Below, piece by piece: positions 1 to 13,672 of a DNA stretch of 64,000 nt. Under the pieces are notes generated by a model. It was not told the DNA's origin, did no database searches, and worked only from the letters and a program-made list of their open reading frames with translations. Both the position numbers and the translations under genes were made by a program. The DNA lies in the NCBI GenBank assembly GCA_947179485.1, contig OX359247.1:24962801-25026800 (forward strand), in the 5' to 3' direction. The stretch comes from Allacma fusca. Taxonomy: Eukaryota > Arthropoda > Collembola > Symphypleona > Sminthuridae. Positions within the stretch are counted from its first letter, which is position 1. Each line of letters opens with the position of its first letter.

Positions 1-2599
1 ATATTTGTGCATCTAATAATAGCTACCTACAAATAGTGCTCACTTGGATTCACTGTATTATTTTACAGGGAATGTTCTGGTTTTGTAGACAATGTCAGAG
101 GAGCATTAGACATAAATTGAGTGTCAAAGAAAAAAGAAAAAATCCATTCTTCTCTGAGACTCGCTCATATTACAGGAGTAAGGACTTTGATTCATGAGTG
201 CTTGGGAGATGCTCAAACTAGGACACGGTTGGGAGAGGAAATTTAAAAGGGGACAGACGTTCTTGTGTGTTTCTTCTCGGCTGGGGTACAGGTTGTCAAG
301 CGTGAACGTACATGACGCTAGAAATCCTTTGGAAGTTTTTTTTTCATTTTTGTCCGATTTTGTGTGTCATAAGACACAACTGTCAAGGAATTCTCGGATC
401 CAGATGACATTTTTCATTAACTAAATTGATCTCACAACTGAGGCACGACACCAGGACAGGGAAGGAATGGGATGTGAGAAGTGTCAGCTGGTGAAGAGTG
501 CTTTCATTCAGGGATTACAATGTGCTTCAAATTTCCCCTATCCAATTCCAGTTGACCACATAATTGGCCCCATGATTTTTCAACTTTTCCCCAAAGTGTT
601 AATAACATTTCCTCTAATAGGATTGCTGTCACCGGAATCTTGGGTTTGCTTTCTTAAAGGTTTCTTATCAGTGTGTGTTAAAAAATGAAATTCCAAGATT
701 CGCTTGTGATTTTTTAAAAAAAGTTTTATTTCATTAAATAGATACATACTTTTTTCAATTTATAAAATTCCTTTTAAAGTCATAAATAATATACGGACTT
801 GTTTTTGACTCTCTCAAGGAGCAGTATCTATCTATATTGGGATTGGAAGGAAGACAATGTATGACCCACTATAATGGGAAATCAATGAAAGGAGTAATAA
901 AGGCTTTATCAGTATGAAAACCTCTCTTGTGGGATGGTAAAGCCGCCTTGCCCATCTCCCTTTCAATCGGTCTTTCCCCATTTCTCCTTCGGTGGAGAAA
1001 GTACAACCTCAAAAACCAGAAATTCTCTTGGATTGAAATATGGAAGGACAGGCAGACAAGAGCAATAACAATAATAATAATATTTTCTAAAACTGTAAAC
1101 AAACATGGAAAGGCTTCGTTATTATTTAGTATGTGGAATATCCTTCCTCACTCTGTAGCGTCTTTCCTCCCAAAGATTTTCTCCTAGCCTTCGAAAAAGA
1201 GCTTATCCTTCTTTTGATGTGGGTCTTCTGTGTGTAGAGGATACATGAAAGTCTTCATAAAAATGTTCAAATATATTACTATGTTCGGCCTGGGTTAGCT
1301 AAACTACAGCTATAAACATTTCTCCGAGAAAATATATTATCTATGATAAAAAGATCTGAGATATGGACAGAAAAAGTCAATACTTTTTTTCATCCCATGT
1401 TATCATAAATACATAAACTTATCCCCCAACAACACAGCTTCGCTCAGGTTATAGAACCATGAGCAAACAATTTGACGCTTATATCTGACATTCCTGTTTC
1501 TCGTTCCTTGAATATTTCCATATAATTTTGTACATGATTTTTAACCCTAGGTTCTTCTACTTCCCTCAGACTTCACTTCCCCTTCCGATAATATTTTTAG
1601 AGGCCCCAGCCATGTCTGCTTTTGACCCAATTATTTCCCCATATTTGATGAGCTCTCTAACCTGTTGACTTTCACCAATTGGGGATGGGAGCGTTCGATT
1701 CTCTCAACTTTGGAGTAATTAGTTAAGAATTTGAAAATGATTTTGACGACCCAGCGTCTCTGACATTTGGAACTTATGCTCGGAACGGTCTTATTTATCA
1801 CCATACTATATGGGATGTGAATTTGAAAGCAAGGGTTTCACATGGTACTAAAGAGTTTTACTGTCAGAGAGTGAAGCATTCACTTGGAGACAGGAAGGGG
1901 GAAAGGTTGACTTGCGACCATTACTGTGTTACGTAACCCAAGGACTGAGGGAAGTAACTTGGAAAAATTGAGTGTCTTCAAGCCCGCTGACGTTTAAATC
2001 CTTTGTTGATACTAGCATCCGTACCTCTCCAATAAGTGGGGCCATAAATCCTTGATGGCAATTGCCAAATGATGTCGGTGGGATTGTAAACTGGAATCTG
2101 CCCTCCACTTGGCTAGCTTTAATGGGCCAATAGATTAACTATGCTTCAGTGTCTCAGCTCTTAAACAAATAAGGGATGGAGGAATGGGAGGTAAATTATA
2201 ACCTGGAATTCCTGGCTCAACTCTCATAAATTCACTATCCTCAGTTGAGCGTCGATCCTCGGACGTATTGCTTTTACTGGATTTATTATGCAACATTTGA
2301 CGGGATGTGGAATTCCAATCTAGGCATTTCCAAGTGCTTGGTTTGTGTGAGGAAAGACGTTATGACTGCTGCTTTTGGGAATAGCATAGCAAATAATTAC
2401 CTTCGGCTTGAGTAAGTTTGACAATATCTGTCCCTTAGTTAAACTAACACAACTACTATTGAATATACATTCCAAGAACGGGATAAACAACTAAAGGAAA
2501 AATGTCAGTCTCTCGGAGAAGATTTGTTGACCGTGAAATGTAGTTTTTGAATTGAAGGGAAAGCATGAAGATAATGAAAGCTGTGATTGTTAAGTGCGA

Positions 2600-2653
2600 G
2601 TGAAAGCGGTGAAAGCGGTGAAAGTGGTGACAGTGGTGAAAGTGGTGAAAGTT
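2600..2653 (+). repeat. 9-bp minisatellite, six units of GTGAAAGYG
   Basis: Six consecutive 9-bp units with variants GTGAAAGCG, GTGAAAGTG and GTGACAGTG. Read in one plus frame it gives Ser-Glu-Ser-Gly repeats, and differences fall mostly at third codon positions. However, that frame has a stop just upstream and no start, so it is not called as coding. Confidence 0.95.
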
Positions 2654-5600
2654 TTGACAAAGCTTTTGACACTGTCAGTATTTCGGTGAAGTCAATGATT
2701 CTGAGGAGAAAACGATAAGAAATTAAATAATGGGCACAGAAAGCTGGAAAGTGGTTTGGGGTCAAATACAATGGACGAAAGCGTGTCATTGTGGTGAGGG
2801 AGAAAGAAAGCATAAGAAATGGCCCCGTGAAAGTATATCAAGTCCCAGTGGTCGTTCATCACACAACTGCCTCTCACGCAACCTCATTTATATATTGCGG
2901 GAGTTAATTTGGTAGTCCATTCATGATGTCAGGACTTTTCACCAACATTCCATTTCACATCTTTACTTTTTCTTTATATTCCTTTATATTATCCTCATGT
3001 AGTGAAATTTCCTCGGGTTAAAGGTAGACGCACACATAGGACTTGGAACCCAGTCTAGTGGTTTCAAAGGTCTTTCCTAATTCAGTTCCTTGGAGTAGCT
3101 CCTAACTTATGTATACTCTCCCTTCCTCATGTGGGGCATGGAGGCCCATTTGAATTCCAGCAACTCAGAGGTTTTGACTGCATGGCGGAAATTAGCTATT
3201 AACTCGGTGATAAGATTTTACCCCCTTTTCCTTTACGGCTCCATTCCCTCTGCTGCCTTCCTTATTATTCCTTTGTATTTTTCATTCAGTCTCCGTGTCT
3301 TCTCTCGCACTTATTACCGGGCGGTTAACGCAGTTTTCACTCACATCCGTGCCCTCCATACTAATAAGAAACTATATACATAAACTCTGACAAATGAACC
3401 CAGAATTTTTTAGTAAACGGTCTTTCTCTCTTTATTCTCCCACTACACCGTGATCATTCTTTTTGTCATTTCCGCGTTCGGACGTGCTCATGTAACTTCC
3501 AGAGCTATCACTTTCCCTCACATATGAATCTACTAAGCAATACTAGCAACCTATTTTTAGTTCCTGCAATTTTTTCTCCTTCCAGTAATATATATTCTCC
3601 TAAAATGAGGTTCGTCTCTTTCACCAGGAATTGCGTATGGGGTTATGATTCTCCAGACCCATGTTATTACGGTGCTTTCTCCGTCACTTCCATATGTGAT
3701 TAAATATCAGTTGTCTAAAATATATACCCAGGAATTTTCATGAAAAAAATCGAAACCAGGTGGTAATAAGTTTACACATGAAATGAAATTTACTCAAGCA
3801 ATTTATTTATTGGAGCTCATAACTGAGAGTCAGATTATTTACAGGAATTTAGTCAATTGGAAGAACTGAATTTTGAAACTATAATTGTGTACTCTGAGGT
3901 GGACATGTATGTATGGAAGTAATTATTTACATACGTATGTACATATAAATACAACCCTGCTGTTTCAGTATGACTGTGAGTTGTCTCGCAGTCTTATTTC
4001 GTCAGTAACAAGCTTGTTAATTGGTTTTGATCCCACAGTGTGAAAGTGTCGAGGGCTTTGGCAATGAGTTGAATAAACTAGAACAGTAAATTAGGAGGAA
4101 TTTTAAAAATAGCTCAAGAATTATCTCCCCCGAGCGGGAGCCCAAGAGAGGAGAAAGTTGTGAGTGAGAAATAGACAAGCTAGGTTGATTGAAAATGCCA
4201 GAGTGAGGAATCTTTGACTATAAGGAGTTTATATTGTCAGTGTATAATTACGGGTATGCGTCCGTCTGATAAGGGAGGGAGAGAAAGTTTGTTCGCTGAC
4301 AAAGTTTTTAATCAAAACAAAATGACTTGAGAGTCTCTTCCTTCTCTCGTCGTGCTCCGTCGGAGCAGGAGATTTACGTGCAAATTCAGGCATATGCACA
4401 GGGACAGTCTTGCTATCCATATAGATACAGCCTTATATGCTCACAAATATATGTACGTATACAGGTACTTACTTGTAGCATGCTCACAACAAGTGATATG
4501 CACTTAGCTTCAAGTGGCCTATCCCTCCCCTAGCTTAATAATAGCAGACTCAGAGACTGCATTATGAGCAAGTGCAAGAAAAAAGTTTCGTCATTAACAA
4601 ATTGGAAACGATTCTCTCCTCTCATTATTCCCAACTTTTTGACTCAAGTGTACATTGAGAGAGGCACATGAATTCAGTCGACATTGTTTCCTCATGAAAT
4701 TTTATTTACAAGTCACCAAATAGGCTCATCTTGCATCTTGTCAGCAGGAAATTAGAAACCTACAAAGTTCCTCAAAAATTGAATTCCCAATTCAACACCC
4801 AACAACTGTTACTTTTACCACTTTTGAAGGGACCTGAAAAGGTTGAAACGTTCACATCTACTCATGTTAATTACCTATGATACCATAAAAAACGTAAAAA
4901 AAATTTTTTCCCCAAAATTAAGTGACATTCTTTACCTATTTTGAAACAATGTACTTCTGACTTTATCTCACCCTGCCCCATCTTTTAATTAAAATCTTTG
5001 GATTGTCTCCATGCCCAAATTTTCCATTCAAATATTCTTTATACATACCCTTTTGTAAAATTTATTTTCCCCACACTTCATCACTCTACAACCTACCTCA
5101 AAGATATTAACACATTTAATGAAACATAGTAGGATTTAATATGGGTGCTAACGTATCTGCTGCCACTTGCAATGCAGAATTGCATGGACGTCAGGGAAAG
5201 TTTTGGAAACACAGAACCATAAAAACAACCCCTTTAAACTACTTTACTATGCTTCATTTGCTTAAAAGTTCTACTACAGTAATATGTACATTTTGATAGG
5301 TGCATATATGCAGGCGTACATGGCTGCCAAAGGCAGGTACTGTTTGCATACATTGATAAATGCGTTATCAAATGGCAGAGGTTATTCTCTCCGGCTTCAT
5401 TTACGGAATAATTCCAGTTGTATATCTATATCTGTGTCAGCCTTGCCTACGTCATTAGCACTCCTCCAGACCAAAGTAACCGATTGGAATTCAAACAAAG
5501 GGGAAGCATTTGTGGGTCGGAGTGAATTCTCCCCGGCTACTTGCTTCCCAGGACTTTATGGTGTCTCGTGACATGCTATTGAGTGTGAAGTACTTTTGTT

Positions 5601-6487
5601 CCTGCTGGTTTAAGAGCCTCGGTTCATTTATGGGTGGGAGAGAGTTGGTCGTTAGTTTTGGTTTCCCTGTCCACAGTAAGAAAAGTCTCGTGGAAGGGAA
5701 CGGGATACTACTTCCTTGGAAAACTCATGACTCCCATGTATTTCCCGAGACGTTAATAGTCATTGGTCGATGGAGAAAATTCCGCCTGGCCACGGAACCT
5801 ACATACAGATCTCCGCTTATATTACACATTCCCGCTCTTTTTGAGACTCCGCCAGCCTTTGTCTCAGCGGAACAACGGAGGGCCTACATGTTTTACTGTT
5901 TCAATCTCCCATTCACCTTCTTCCCGGGGTCTTAACATAAACCCTTCTGACTTCAAGCTGGAATTATGACCCGCTCAGTTATTCTCAATAGATGTACAAA
6001 CAATTGTGTGGCCAAGTGTACTAACAGTTGCTCCAGCCCTTACCCACAGAAATATCCCACATCTATAGATACAAATCCATAATTCCAGGAGAATGCCACA
6101 CTATAGGATACAGTGCAGATATAAATACGGGGAATAGGTGAAAGAGAGTGTTTTCCTTTTTACCGGAATATTTCCGATCAATAGAATTGCATAGGAAGTT
6201 CTAAGTATCCGATACTTTCACTACTGATTTTTTTAAAAGATTTCATGTCTAGTATTTTGACAGAATCATGTAATTATGTATGTACATATGTATGTTGAAC
6301 TCTTATGTCTAATTTTGATTTTTCTTGACTCTACAAACTAAATCTGATTGCTTCCGGGCTTGGTCGGAAATTCGTGCTAAAAGTAACAAAGCCGATGTTA
6401 TTGGGTGCTGAAAGTTAAATGGCAGTTAGGAAAGTTTGGCACTGGTTGAAGGGTAAGAGAGTTTTTTTATTCGAATGTTTGCTGTCA

Positions 6488-6507
6488 CTCTCTCTCTCTC
6501 TCTCTCT
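6488..6507 (+). repeat. (CT)10 microsatellite
   Basis: Uninterrupted CT dinucleotide repeat. Overlapping Ser-Leu repeat frames are artefacts. Confidence 0.95.
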
Positions 6508-6762
6508 TACTTTTTTATTGTTTGATCTTCCACCTCTTATAGACTGTTCTATCGCTATTGCTCCAGTGCCTTGTCTCAAAGTATTATTTTTTTGGTTAGG
6601 ATTGTAGCACTGCCAGACCAGTTCGTCTTCATCATTGGGATTTTTGCAGGGAAGAGTACAATCCCCGCGGCTGAGTAATGTACTTTTGTTGGGGAAAAGG
6701 ATGCTCAAATAGAAGTAACCATTTGAGAGTGAATTTGATATCCTGCAGGCAATGGGAAGTCA

Positions 6763-6800
6763 AGAGAGGGAGAGAGAGAGGGAGAGAGAGAGAGAGAGAA
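6763..6800 (+). repeat. (GA)n microsatellite with GGGA interruptions
   Basis: GA-rich tract interrupted by two GGGAGA steps. It lies 275 bp from the CT tract at 6488; the two together could pair as inverted dinucleotide repeats in a transcript. Confidence 0.93.
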
Positions 6801-7527
6801 GAAAAAAGTAAAAGTTTTCCAAGCGTATAAATCCAAAGGATAGTTTTCTCTTTCCGAAACCTCTCGAACATTTCTCTTAAAGAGGAAAGACCCGAGTATC
6901 TTATATAATGTCGGGCTGAATAGCTGGTGACGGAATTCGCAGGACCTATTCATAGCCATGATAAATCCTGCGAGCAAACATTTTCTGAATCAGCTATTTC
7001 TTCAAGAAATATTCGATTAATGCACCATTGCTCCCCAATTACGAACGACCCAGAATTGTACATTTAGTTTTTCCTCTTCCCATTTTTCTCTTCTTTTTTT
7101 TTATATCTCTCTGTGTAGTGCTCATTCCTCGGGCCCTTTCAGACTCAATGTAGCTTCTCATCTCCGAGCATCCCTAATGCCCCTTTGATGATGTGACCTT
7201 CCAAGAGTCATAAATACCTTCAAAGCATCCCGTCATAAATCATTTGTTTTTTTCTCCTTCCAACGCATGTTTACTTCCTCAAAGGTTGATTGTTCATAAA
7301 AAATTGATGGGCCCCGGCACAGCTTTTAGTAATTGATAGTTTTCCCCCTCTGAAGACACATTTACATGGGGAATTAATCGGCTGTGAAATCATGTGTGAA
7401 AGATGACTCTCCCTGGATTAGCGTTATTTCTTCCTCACGTCACCGTCTCTCCTGGCACCACTTACCAATGGGAATTAAGTTTATTAATCATGATAGGTTT
7501 TACGTCCTTTCCTACACTCACCCAAAG

Positions 7528-7578
7528 ACACACACACATACATACATACATACATACATACATACATACATACATACA
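7528..7578 (+). repeat. Compound (CA)n (CATA)n microsatellite
   Basis: A short CA run passes directly into about ten CATA units. The His-Thr and Tyr-Ile-His repeat frames over it are artefacts. Confidence 0.96.
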
Positions 7579-10004
7579 GACACTGGCATTACTTCAGTAT
7601 ACACATGTCTCTTACAATGGGCAGACAAGTAATTGCATCAAAAGATACCTGCCACATTTACTAGGGGTTCGGAGCCTAAAAATAAGGAATGGGAAGTGAC
7701 GTGAGGTTTTCTTTATTTCGGAATTACATCACTTTATATTTAGTATCTATCTATGGGTTACTAGTAGGGACGGGAGCACATGCAGCATGAATAAGCTTGT
7801 CAGTCTCCCTCTCATTTCCTCACGTTCCCTACCCAAGGCACCTGTTGTTTTTCTTCACTTGTTATAGTGCATGTGTCATGCTGTGCTCCGACTCGTTCCT
7901 CTCCCTGTCTCATCTGTATCTACACCATGCTTAAATTTCAGCATGCATCATTTTTGCTATAGATCCAGGAGGAAGATCTGCCTGTTAGGAAGGCTTCCCT
8001 TCCCTCCTCACTACCCAACAAATATTAATAAAGACTTGCAGATAGCTTTCCCATTTTTTATTCCGAATTTTATGCCCTTCTGGTTGTCTTATCATATCCC
8101 CCTTATAGTTATAAAATACACGTAATGATATAATATATAACATGTATGTATGTAATTATTCCCTGTCTCATACTGGAGTAATGAAAAAATTGTAATCATG
8201 TACGTACCTGAAGAACTGTGAGCAGAGTGTTTTGTTTCAGTCTAGTGTGTTTCTTGTTTCAGTTTATTTCTGTCAATAGGTGGATATATAATTACATACG
8301 GTGTAAGTATCTATCTATATCTATACATATGTATATACTGTTTCGGAGTGACTGCATATGTGACTGTATTGAGGGCGTTCATGTTCAGTCAGACTGGGGC
8401 AGCTGTAATTTCATAGTTGAGGCTTGCTCTTTCTGTGAGGAGGAGAATTTCCAGGAATTTCTCAGAAAAGGAGTATAAATATTACAAAGTGTATGCTAAA
8501 GATAACATGATTGCCACAGAGCATTGTCTTGCGGTGACTCCCGCTGTTATTACACCCCTTGGGTGATAATAGAGGTTGTCAGTTGATGCTACAGCTTTTC
8601 CTCCTCTGTCACATTAATGGCTTGAGGACAGGAGCAGCCTGCTCCCCAGCACGTCAGGAGAGAACTGCCGCCACTATCAAGTGAAAACTCATTAATTTTT
8701 ACAGCTCAACCTTGGTCCTGGCGAGTGTCACAAGGCCCCCCTCCCTCCCAATATTTCATCCTTTGCTTATTTCCCACAAAACTCCTCACAGTCCCTGGAA
8801 CGTGGAGGATCCGAGACGCCCGGAGTAAGATGACACCAAAGGGTAAGACAAAAAGAGCAATGTGGGAAAAAAGACCTGTAGAAAGGCTCAGATAGGAAAT
8901 GTATAGATATACATAGGAACACTTCCCAAACGGGAGATGTCTCAGAGAAGTCAAACTGTCAGGGAAAATTGTACAACTGCTGCTCCATACGTCCACACAA
9001 CTGTAAATAGTTGGCAGGACCCAGAACTAATTATTTGTGGATGAACTTGACAAAAAGTGAAATGATGTAGCACTATAGTTGATTAGCTGTAGATATATAC
9101 ATGTATAAATATTTTGAACATCTCTCTGGTGCTGACAACCACCTCTATCCCATATGTCACCCACAATCTCACTCGGAAATCATCTCAAAGTTAGAACAGT
9201 GTGGGTATTTTTAATGGTATTTTCTATTAGGGATAGTCACTCACAGATATTCTCCAAAGTTACCTGAATTTTTTCAAAACAAGTTTTATTTTTGCACTGA
9301 TACTGTAGATACATACGCAATAGCTCATATGACATAAGTTCCACATTTACTGGATGTAGTGCTCGTCAAGGACTCGGATAACTTTGAAGAGCATGGAGAG
9401 TAATTGGGCTCACTTGGGAGATGAAATTGAAGTACAGAATAATAGTCACTTCAACTCTGGTTATATAACCAAAGTGGGTATTTACGTTTGAAGGTGTGGA
9501 TAACTTGAGGTTGGGATTTTCGTCAATATTGAAATTCAGTCAACGGCATGTCTCGGAAGTATATTCAGAGGAAATAATGAGAAAAGTTGATGGGGCGGAG
9601 AGTATATCTATATCTATGTATGAGATATTCAATTGTTTTAAGGAGAGCTCTCTGGAAAGAGACTGAGTTTGTCAAGTGCAACATGCTATGGTAAATTAAA
9701 ACCTGAAAGTAATTAAGTAGCGTTCTGCTCCCATGATAAATGATGATTTGGAGGATTTCATTACAAATGCCCCCTTCGTATTAAGCGCACATTAGATATC
9801 TCACATTAGACAGAGTTTTCCCTCACACTCCTCATATCCTCCTCCATGTATCTTGTTATTTATTTAATATTCTCCGTGGAAATATCCTCCGTAATCAGAC
9901 ACACTGCTTCCCTGTTACGTCGTCCTAAGCGGTTTTATTAAAATTTCTAAGCGGTAGAAAGTTGGCAGTATTGGAAGGAGTCAGGGCTCTTTTGTACTAC
10001 TAGT

Positions 10005-10006
<2 letters not shown>

Positions 10007-10037
<31 letters not shown>
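10007..10037 (+). repeat. (GT)15 microsatellite
   Basis: Uninterrupted GT repeat. The Cys-Val repeat frame over it was not called as coding. Confidence 0.97.
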
Positions 10038-10038
<1 letters not shown>

Positions 10039-10703
10039 AGCCGTCAACTTTTTTTTTTGCATATTTTTGGGTTAATGAAACCTTTGGAAAAAAAAAGCGT
10101 CGCCTCGGCTTTTATCTTCTAGTAGCTTTCATATACATCGGCTGGTACTTAAATGCTCTCTGCATCACTCCTAACTGTGAGTCAGAACTGACTACATAGA
10201 CAACTCTTGAGTACATTGTAGGATGAATAATTCAACTTCCGGCTGTTTGAAGCTGGTGTTTTCCAGCGATAAAAAAAAGGGCGCAAGGCTTCCTTGATGA
10301 ATTCGTGCGCACATGAATCGTTCCGGGCCTCTTGCAGGTACAATTTATAACGTTCCGCTCGGATCATTTCTATAAAGAGTCGGGCTGATAGATATTCCTC
10401 CCGGATTTTTTTTTTACTTCTTCCCTTTTATATAAACAAAACAAAAACCTGAGTTTCGCCCGAGCGTCATTCACGTGTAAAAACAATAAATTTCACTGGG
10501 GAATATTATTCAAAGTTCTTTCAATGTTTGGCCCTATATCCATTGATATCTCAAGTCATTTCGGGCATGTAAATAATTAGAATGCGGAAAAACTCAAGGA
10601 AGGGAAATTCCATGGGAATTTCCAGATGTATAGGAATTTACGGAGCTATCCCCTATCTACAGTATAGATATAGGGACTGTACACAAAACTCTAGTGTGAT
10701 GAT

Positions 10704-10717
10704 ACTGTCATGACAGT
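10704..10717. repeat. Perfect 14-bp palindrome
   Basis: ACTGTCATGACAGT equals its own reverse complement. Could be a protein-binding site or chance. Confidence 0.6.
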
Positions 10718-12018
10718 AGGTTCAACTTATTTATACATCTCACAAGTGATACTCCCACTTTCAACTTTGACTCATTAATTTTTGTCCCAGCCATGAAGTT
10801 AAAGTCTACAGCGACCTGAAACTTTTGTTGCTGTCTGTGGGCTACCCAGCCCTGCTGGGTCATAAATTTTCGGAGGAATCACTTGCGGTCATACGGAACC
10901 TTTTATTGTTACTTTATGCCTCCGGTACACACAAGACCTCCGTTGGAACCTCAATATGTAAATTGACATGTAACAAAAGGGATACATACAGACTCGGGAC
11001 AAGTTCCCAAATCCTCCTGGCTTCCCCGTAACTTTGGGGACTTAATTTTGAACAAGTCAGTCCAGGTATCTATCTGTAACTATGCATCCATATAATAGGG
11101 AAAGGCTGGGAGTGAGATAAGCAGGGGAAACTGTACCTACTGCTTGAAGCTGTCTGTAGGAGAACAATTCTGTCAAAATGTTCCCTCCATATATTGGTTG
11201 TGGTATCGTGTTCTATATCTTTCATCGTCTCATACTAAAACCCTGAAAAATCTCTTGACTATGGGAGAGTATGAAAGGCCATTGACAAGGAGTTTGAATG
11301 AACTCACATATACATAGATAGATACTTGAACGGTGCTCAGACTCCAGAATGACATACAAATAGTCTATTAACATGAAAAGAAACACTCAAGTGCTATGTT
11401 GACACTAAATAAATTTTTTGTTAAGTATCAACTCCAAACGACCTCCTTTCAAAAAGCAGAAAAAAAGGAGATGCTTATCATGAGCACCCGAGGAGCAAAA
11501 TTGGGAGGAAAGAGCACGATTTAATTACTCATTAGCCCTACATAACTACCTCTGATTAAGTGCTATTTATTTTGCTTAGAGCAGCTGGATGGCTTTAAAA
11601 TACTGGGAGAGTACACACCCATCCAAGGAAAACAGACTGCCCTGCTCTCCATAGGAAACTCCAACATTGATATGGAGAGGAGCAGCTCAGAAACAATATT
11701 TTCCTTCTTTTTTTTCCCTCTCCCCTTCAAAGATCCTCTTATTTAGTTAACCTTGCTCCTCTGTTTATTTATGGATAAAATAGCTTCGCTTATTATTATG
11801 AAATCCAGTTTTTTTTTGGCATTTATTTGAACATTATTATTAGCTGGGGAGTATCATGGAGAATAGTGTATGAGAGCTGGTGGAGGAGGATGACTATAAA
11901 TATTGGAAATTGCGGATGATACAGGCACATGGTGGTTTGTAGTATCCTCGTAACTTCAGTCTCGGAGCTTGTATTGGGACATTTATCAAGTCACGGGTTT
12001 TCCTATGACAACACGAAA

Positions 12019-12034
12019 AGAGAGAGAGAGAGAG
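12019..12034 (+). repeat. (AG)8 microsatellite
   Basis: Short uninterrupted AG repeat within non-coding DNA. Confidence 0.9.
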
Positions 12035-12795
12035 TCGAGCGAGAGCAAAAGTTACCATATGTCTACAAATACATTTCTATGGTCGTACATACGTCCGAGA
12101 TCTATCCCCAAGTCCTCAGATGTATCGTCTGTTGAAAACCAGAAAGCATTTGAGGATACACGGGGGAAGTACGAACATACAAGAGGGAAACACTATAGGA
12201 GAGAAAGCATATCATTCCAGAATGAAAAAGCCCATAGGAGCTCAGTGCCATTAATTTTATTGAAAAAAGGTCCTATACAAATACAACCCTTCAGAGCCTC
12301 TCATATTTCTTGACATTTAGCGGCTTGGTGGAAAAAGTAAACAGATTTTTGCAATCTATTGTTTCACAAATCTTTCTCTCCTCTCTGTTTACACTTCGTG
12401 GAGTGAATTGAGAAGCCATCATCTAGAATGCTACAGTAATAGCAAATACAAGCCCGTATATCACCGCCACAGCACATTCCCCACAATTGACGTACACCCT
12501 GGACTCCGTGTCTGTAGCACATGTCTACACTGAAGAAAAGTTTTCCCAACTAATACCCTCCTCATATATTTACTCATTCGTAACTTGTATGTTTATTCCA
12601 TGAACTTGTCCAAGGCTGTCATGGCCGGAGAGTCAGTGTGAAAAAGCCACATTTGGTAATGACAAAAATCATCTTCGAGAAAAACTTTGTGACTTGTCCA
12701 AATTTTTTTCTCTCACAACTGTTTCCTCAGAAGAGTCTCCTTGTGTGAGTACGTTGGAATCTAAAGCTCTATAGTACTTTTGCATAGTATCGACT

Positions 12796-12820
12796 CAAAG
12801 TGCAGTACTACTGCACTTTG
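12796..12820. repeat. Perfect 25-bp inverted repeat with one-base centre
   Basis: The left arm CAAAGTGCAGTA at 12796-12807 is the exact reverse complement of TACTGCACTTTG at 12809-12820, with a single C between. Twelve perfect pairs are unlikely by chance in a 64-kb window. It could be a cruciform or a binding site for a dimeric factor. The loop is too short for a normal hairpin RNA. Confidence 0.9.
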
Positions 12821-12918
12821 TTTTCAATCCAAGTTAGTGATAGTTACTTCAAAACAGAGCTGGAGAGTGTATAAGTGAATTCTCATTTTCAAAGGGCTGG
12901 GCTATAGGATTGTACACT

Positions 12919-12958
<40 letters not shown>
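12919..12958 (+). repeat. (AG)n microsatellite, about 20 copies
   Basis: Uninterrupted 40-bp AG tract, the longest AG repeat in the window, about 100 bp from the palindrome at 12796. Confidence 0.97.
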
Positions 12959-12963
<5 letters not shown>

Positions 12964-13639
12964 TGTCAGAGAAAGAGATATAACTTGTTATGGATCTTCA
13001 CTGGTTCTACTGTATATGTGGAGTAAGGACTGTACACAGGAGTAAAAGGCTGTAGTCACTTCTTGAAAGACTTTGGGTGTAGTGTAAATAAATGAGGAGC
13101 ATGTGTGTGCGTGTCTCTTTGGGATTTGTTGTCCCCGGAGTATCTCTGGTACTTTTATTGTAGAGAGCGACCCGACACGTGAAACATGCCAAGAGTCTTC
13201 AAGTGTGAATGTGCCTCAGTTGAGCGGAGCATTACCGTAGTACACTGCTCATTCCTTGAGCAGACATGCCGAGCATTGGCGAGTGTAGGTAGTATTTGAA
13301 CTGCCAGTCTTTTATTTCTTTCTCACTGTCTTACGGTTCAAGGATATTCTCGTAAAAGACTATTGGTTGTGAGTGTGTGAAGTTCCGCTTGGGCTACAGT
13401 TTGAACTTTAATATATACACACAAGACATTTTTAATATTGTCACAGTTACACAGTGACAACTGCAATTACCCTTCACATGGATAGGTCCAATGTAATCAA
13501 CATTTCATGGTAAGCAACTCTCTCACCTCTCACTTCTCAGCTTTGATTTACTACCTAGCATAAGGTTCGCAGAGCCTATTTTCTTCAGGGTTTAGTACCA
13601 TTTCGTACAGCAGGACGTTTTGTATTTTCACTGGGAAGC

Positions 13640-13640
<1 letters not shown>

Positions 13641-13671
<31 letters not shown>
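13641..13671 (+). repeat. (TC)n microsatellite with one TGTC interruption
   Basis: Eleven TC units, one TG step, then further TC units. Confidence 0.95.

Positions 13672-13672
<1 letters not shown>

Larger units (their letters stand above)
1..9999. other. Non-coding DNA, no gene recognised
   Basis: No exon, RNA gene or transposon coding region recognised on either strand. The longest open frames (for example 141 codons at 5510-5935) have no recognisable domain and no credible exon structure. Contents: a 9-bp minisatellite at 2600-2653 and CT, GA and CATA microsatellites at 6488, 6763 and 7528. It may be intergenic or an intron of the receptor's 5' non-coding part. Confidence 0.55.

Noticed and set aside
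5510..5935. 141-codon open frame, the longest outside the retroelement
   Set aside because: No domain or family resemblance, no exon signals, and this length is expected by chance in six frames of 64 kb.
8494..8511. About 16 bases shared with 33634-33651 (AAAGATAACATGATT core)
   Set aside because: Roughly one such match is expected by chance in a window of this size, and the flanks differ.
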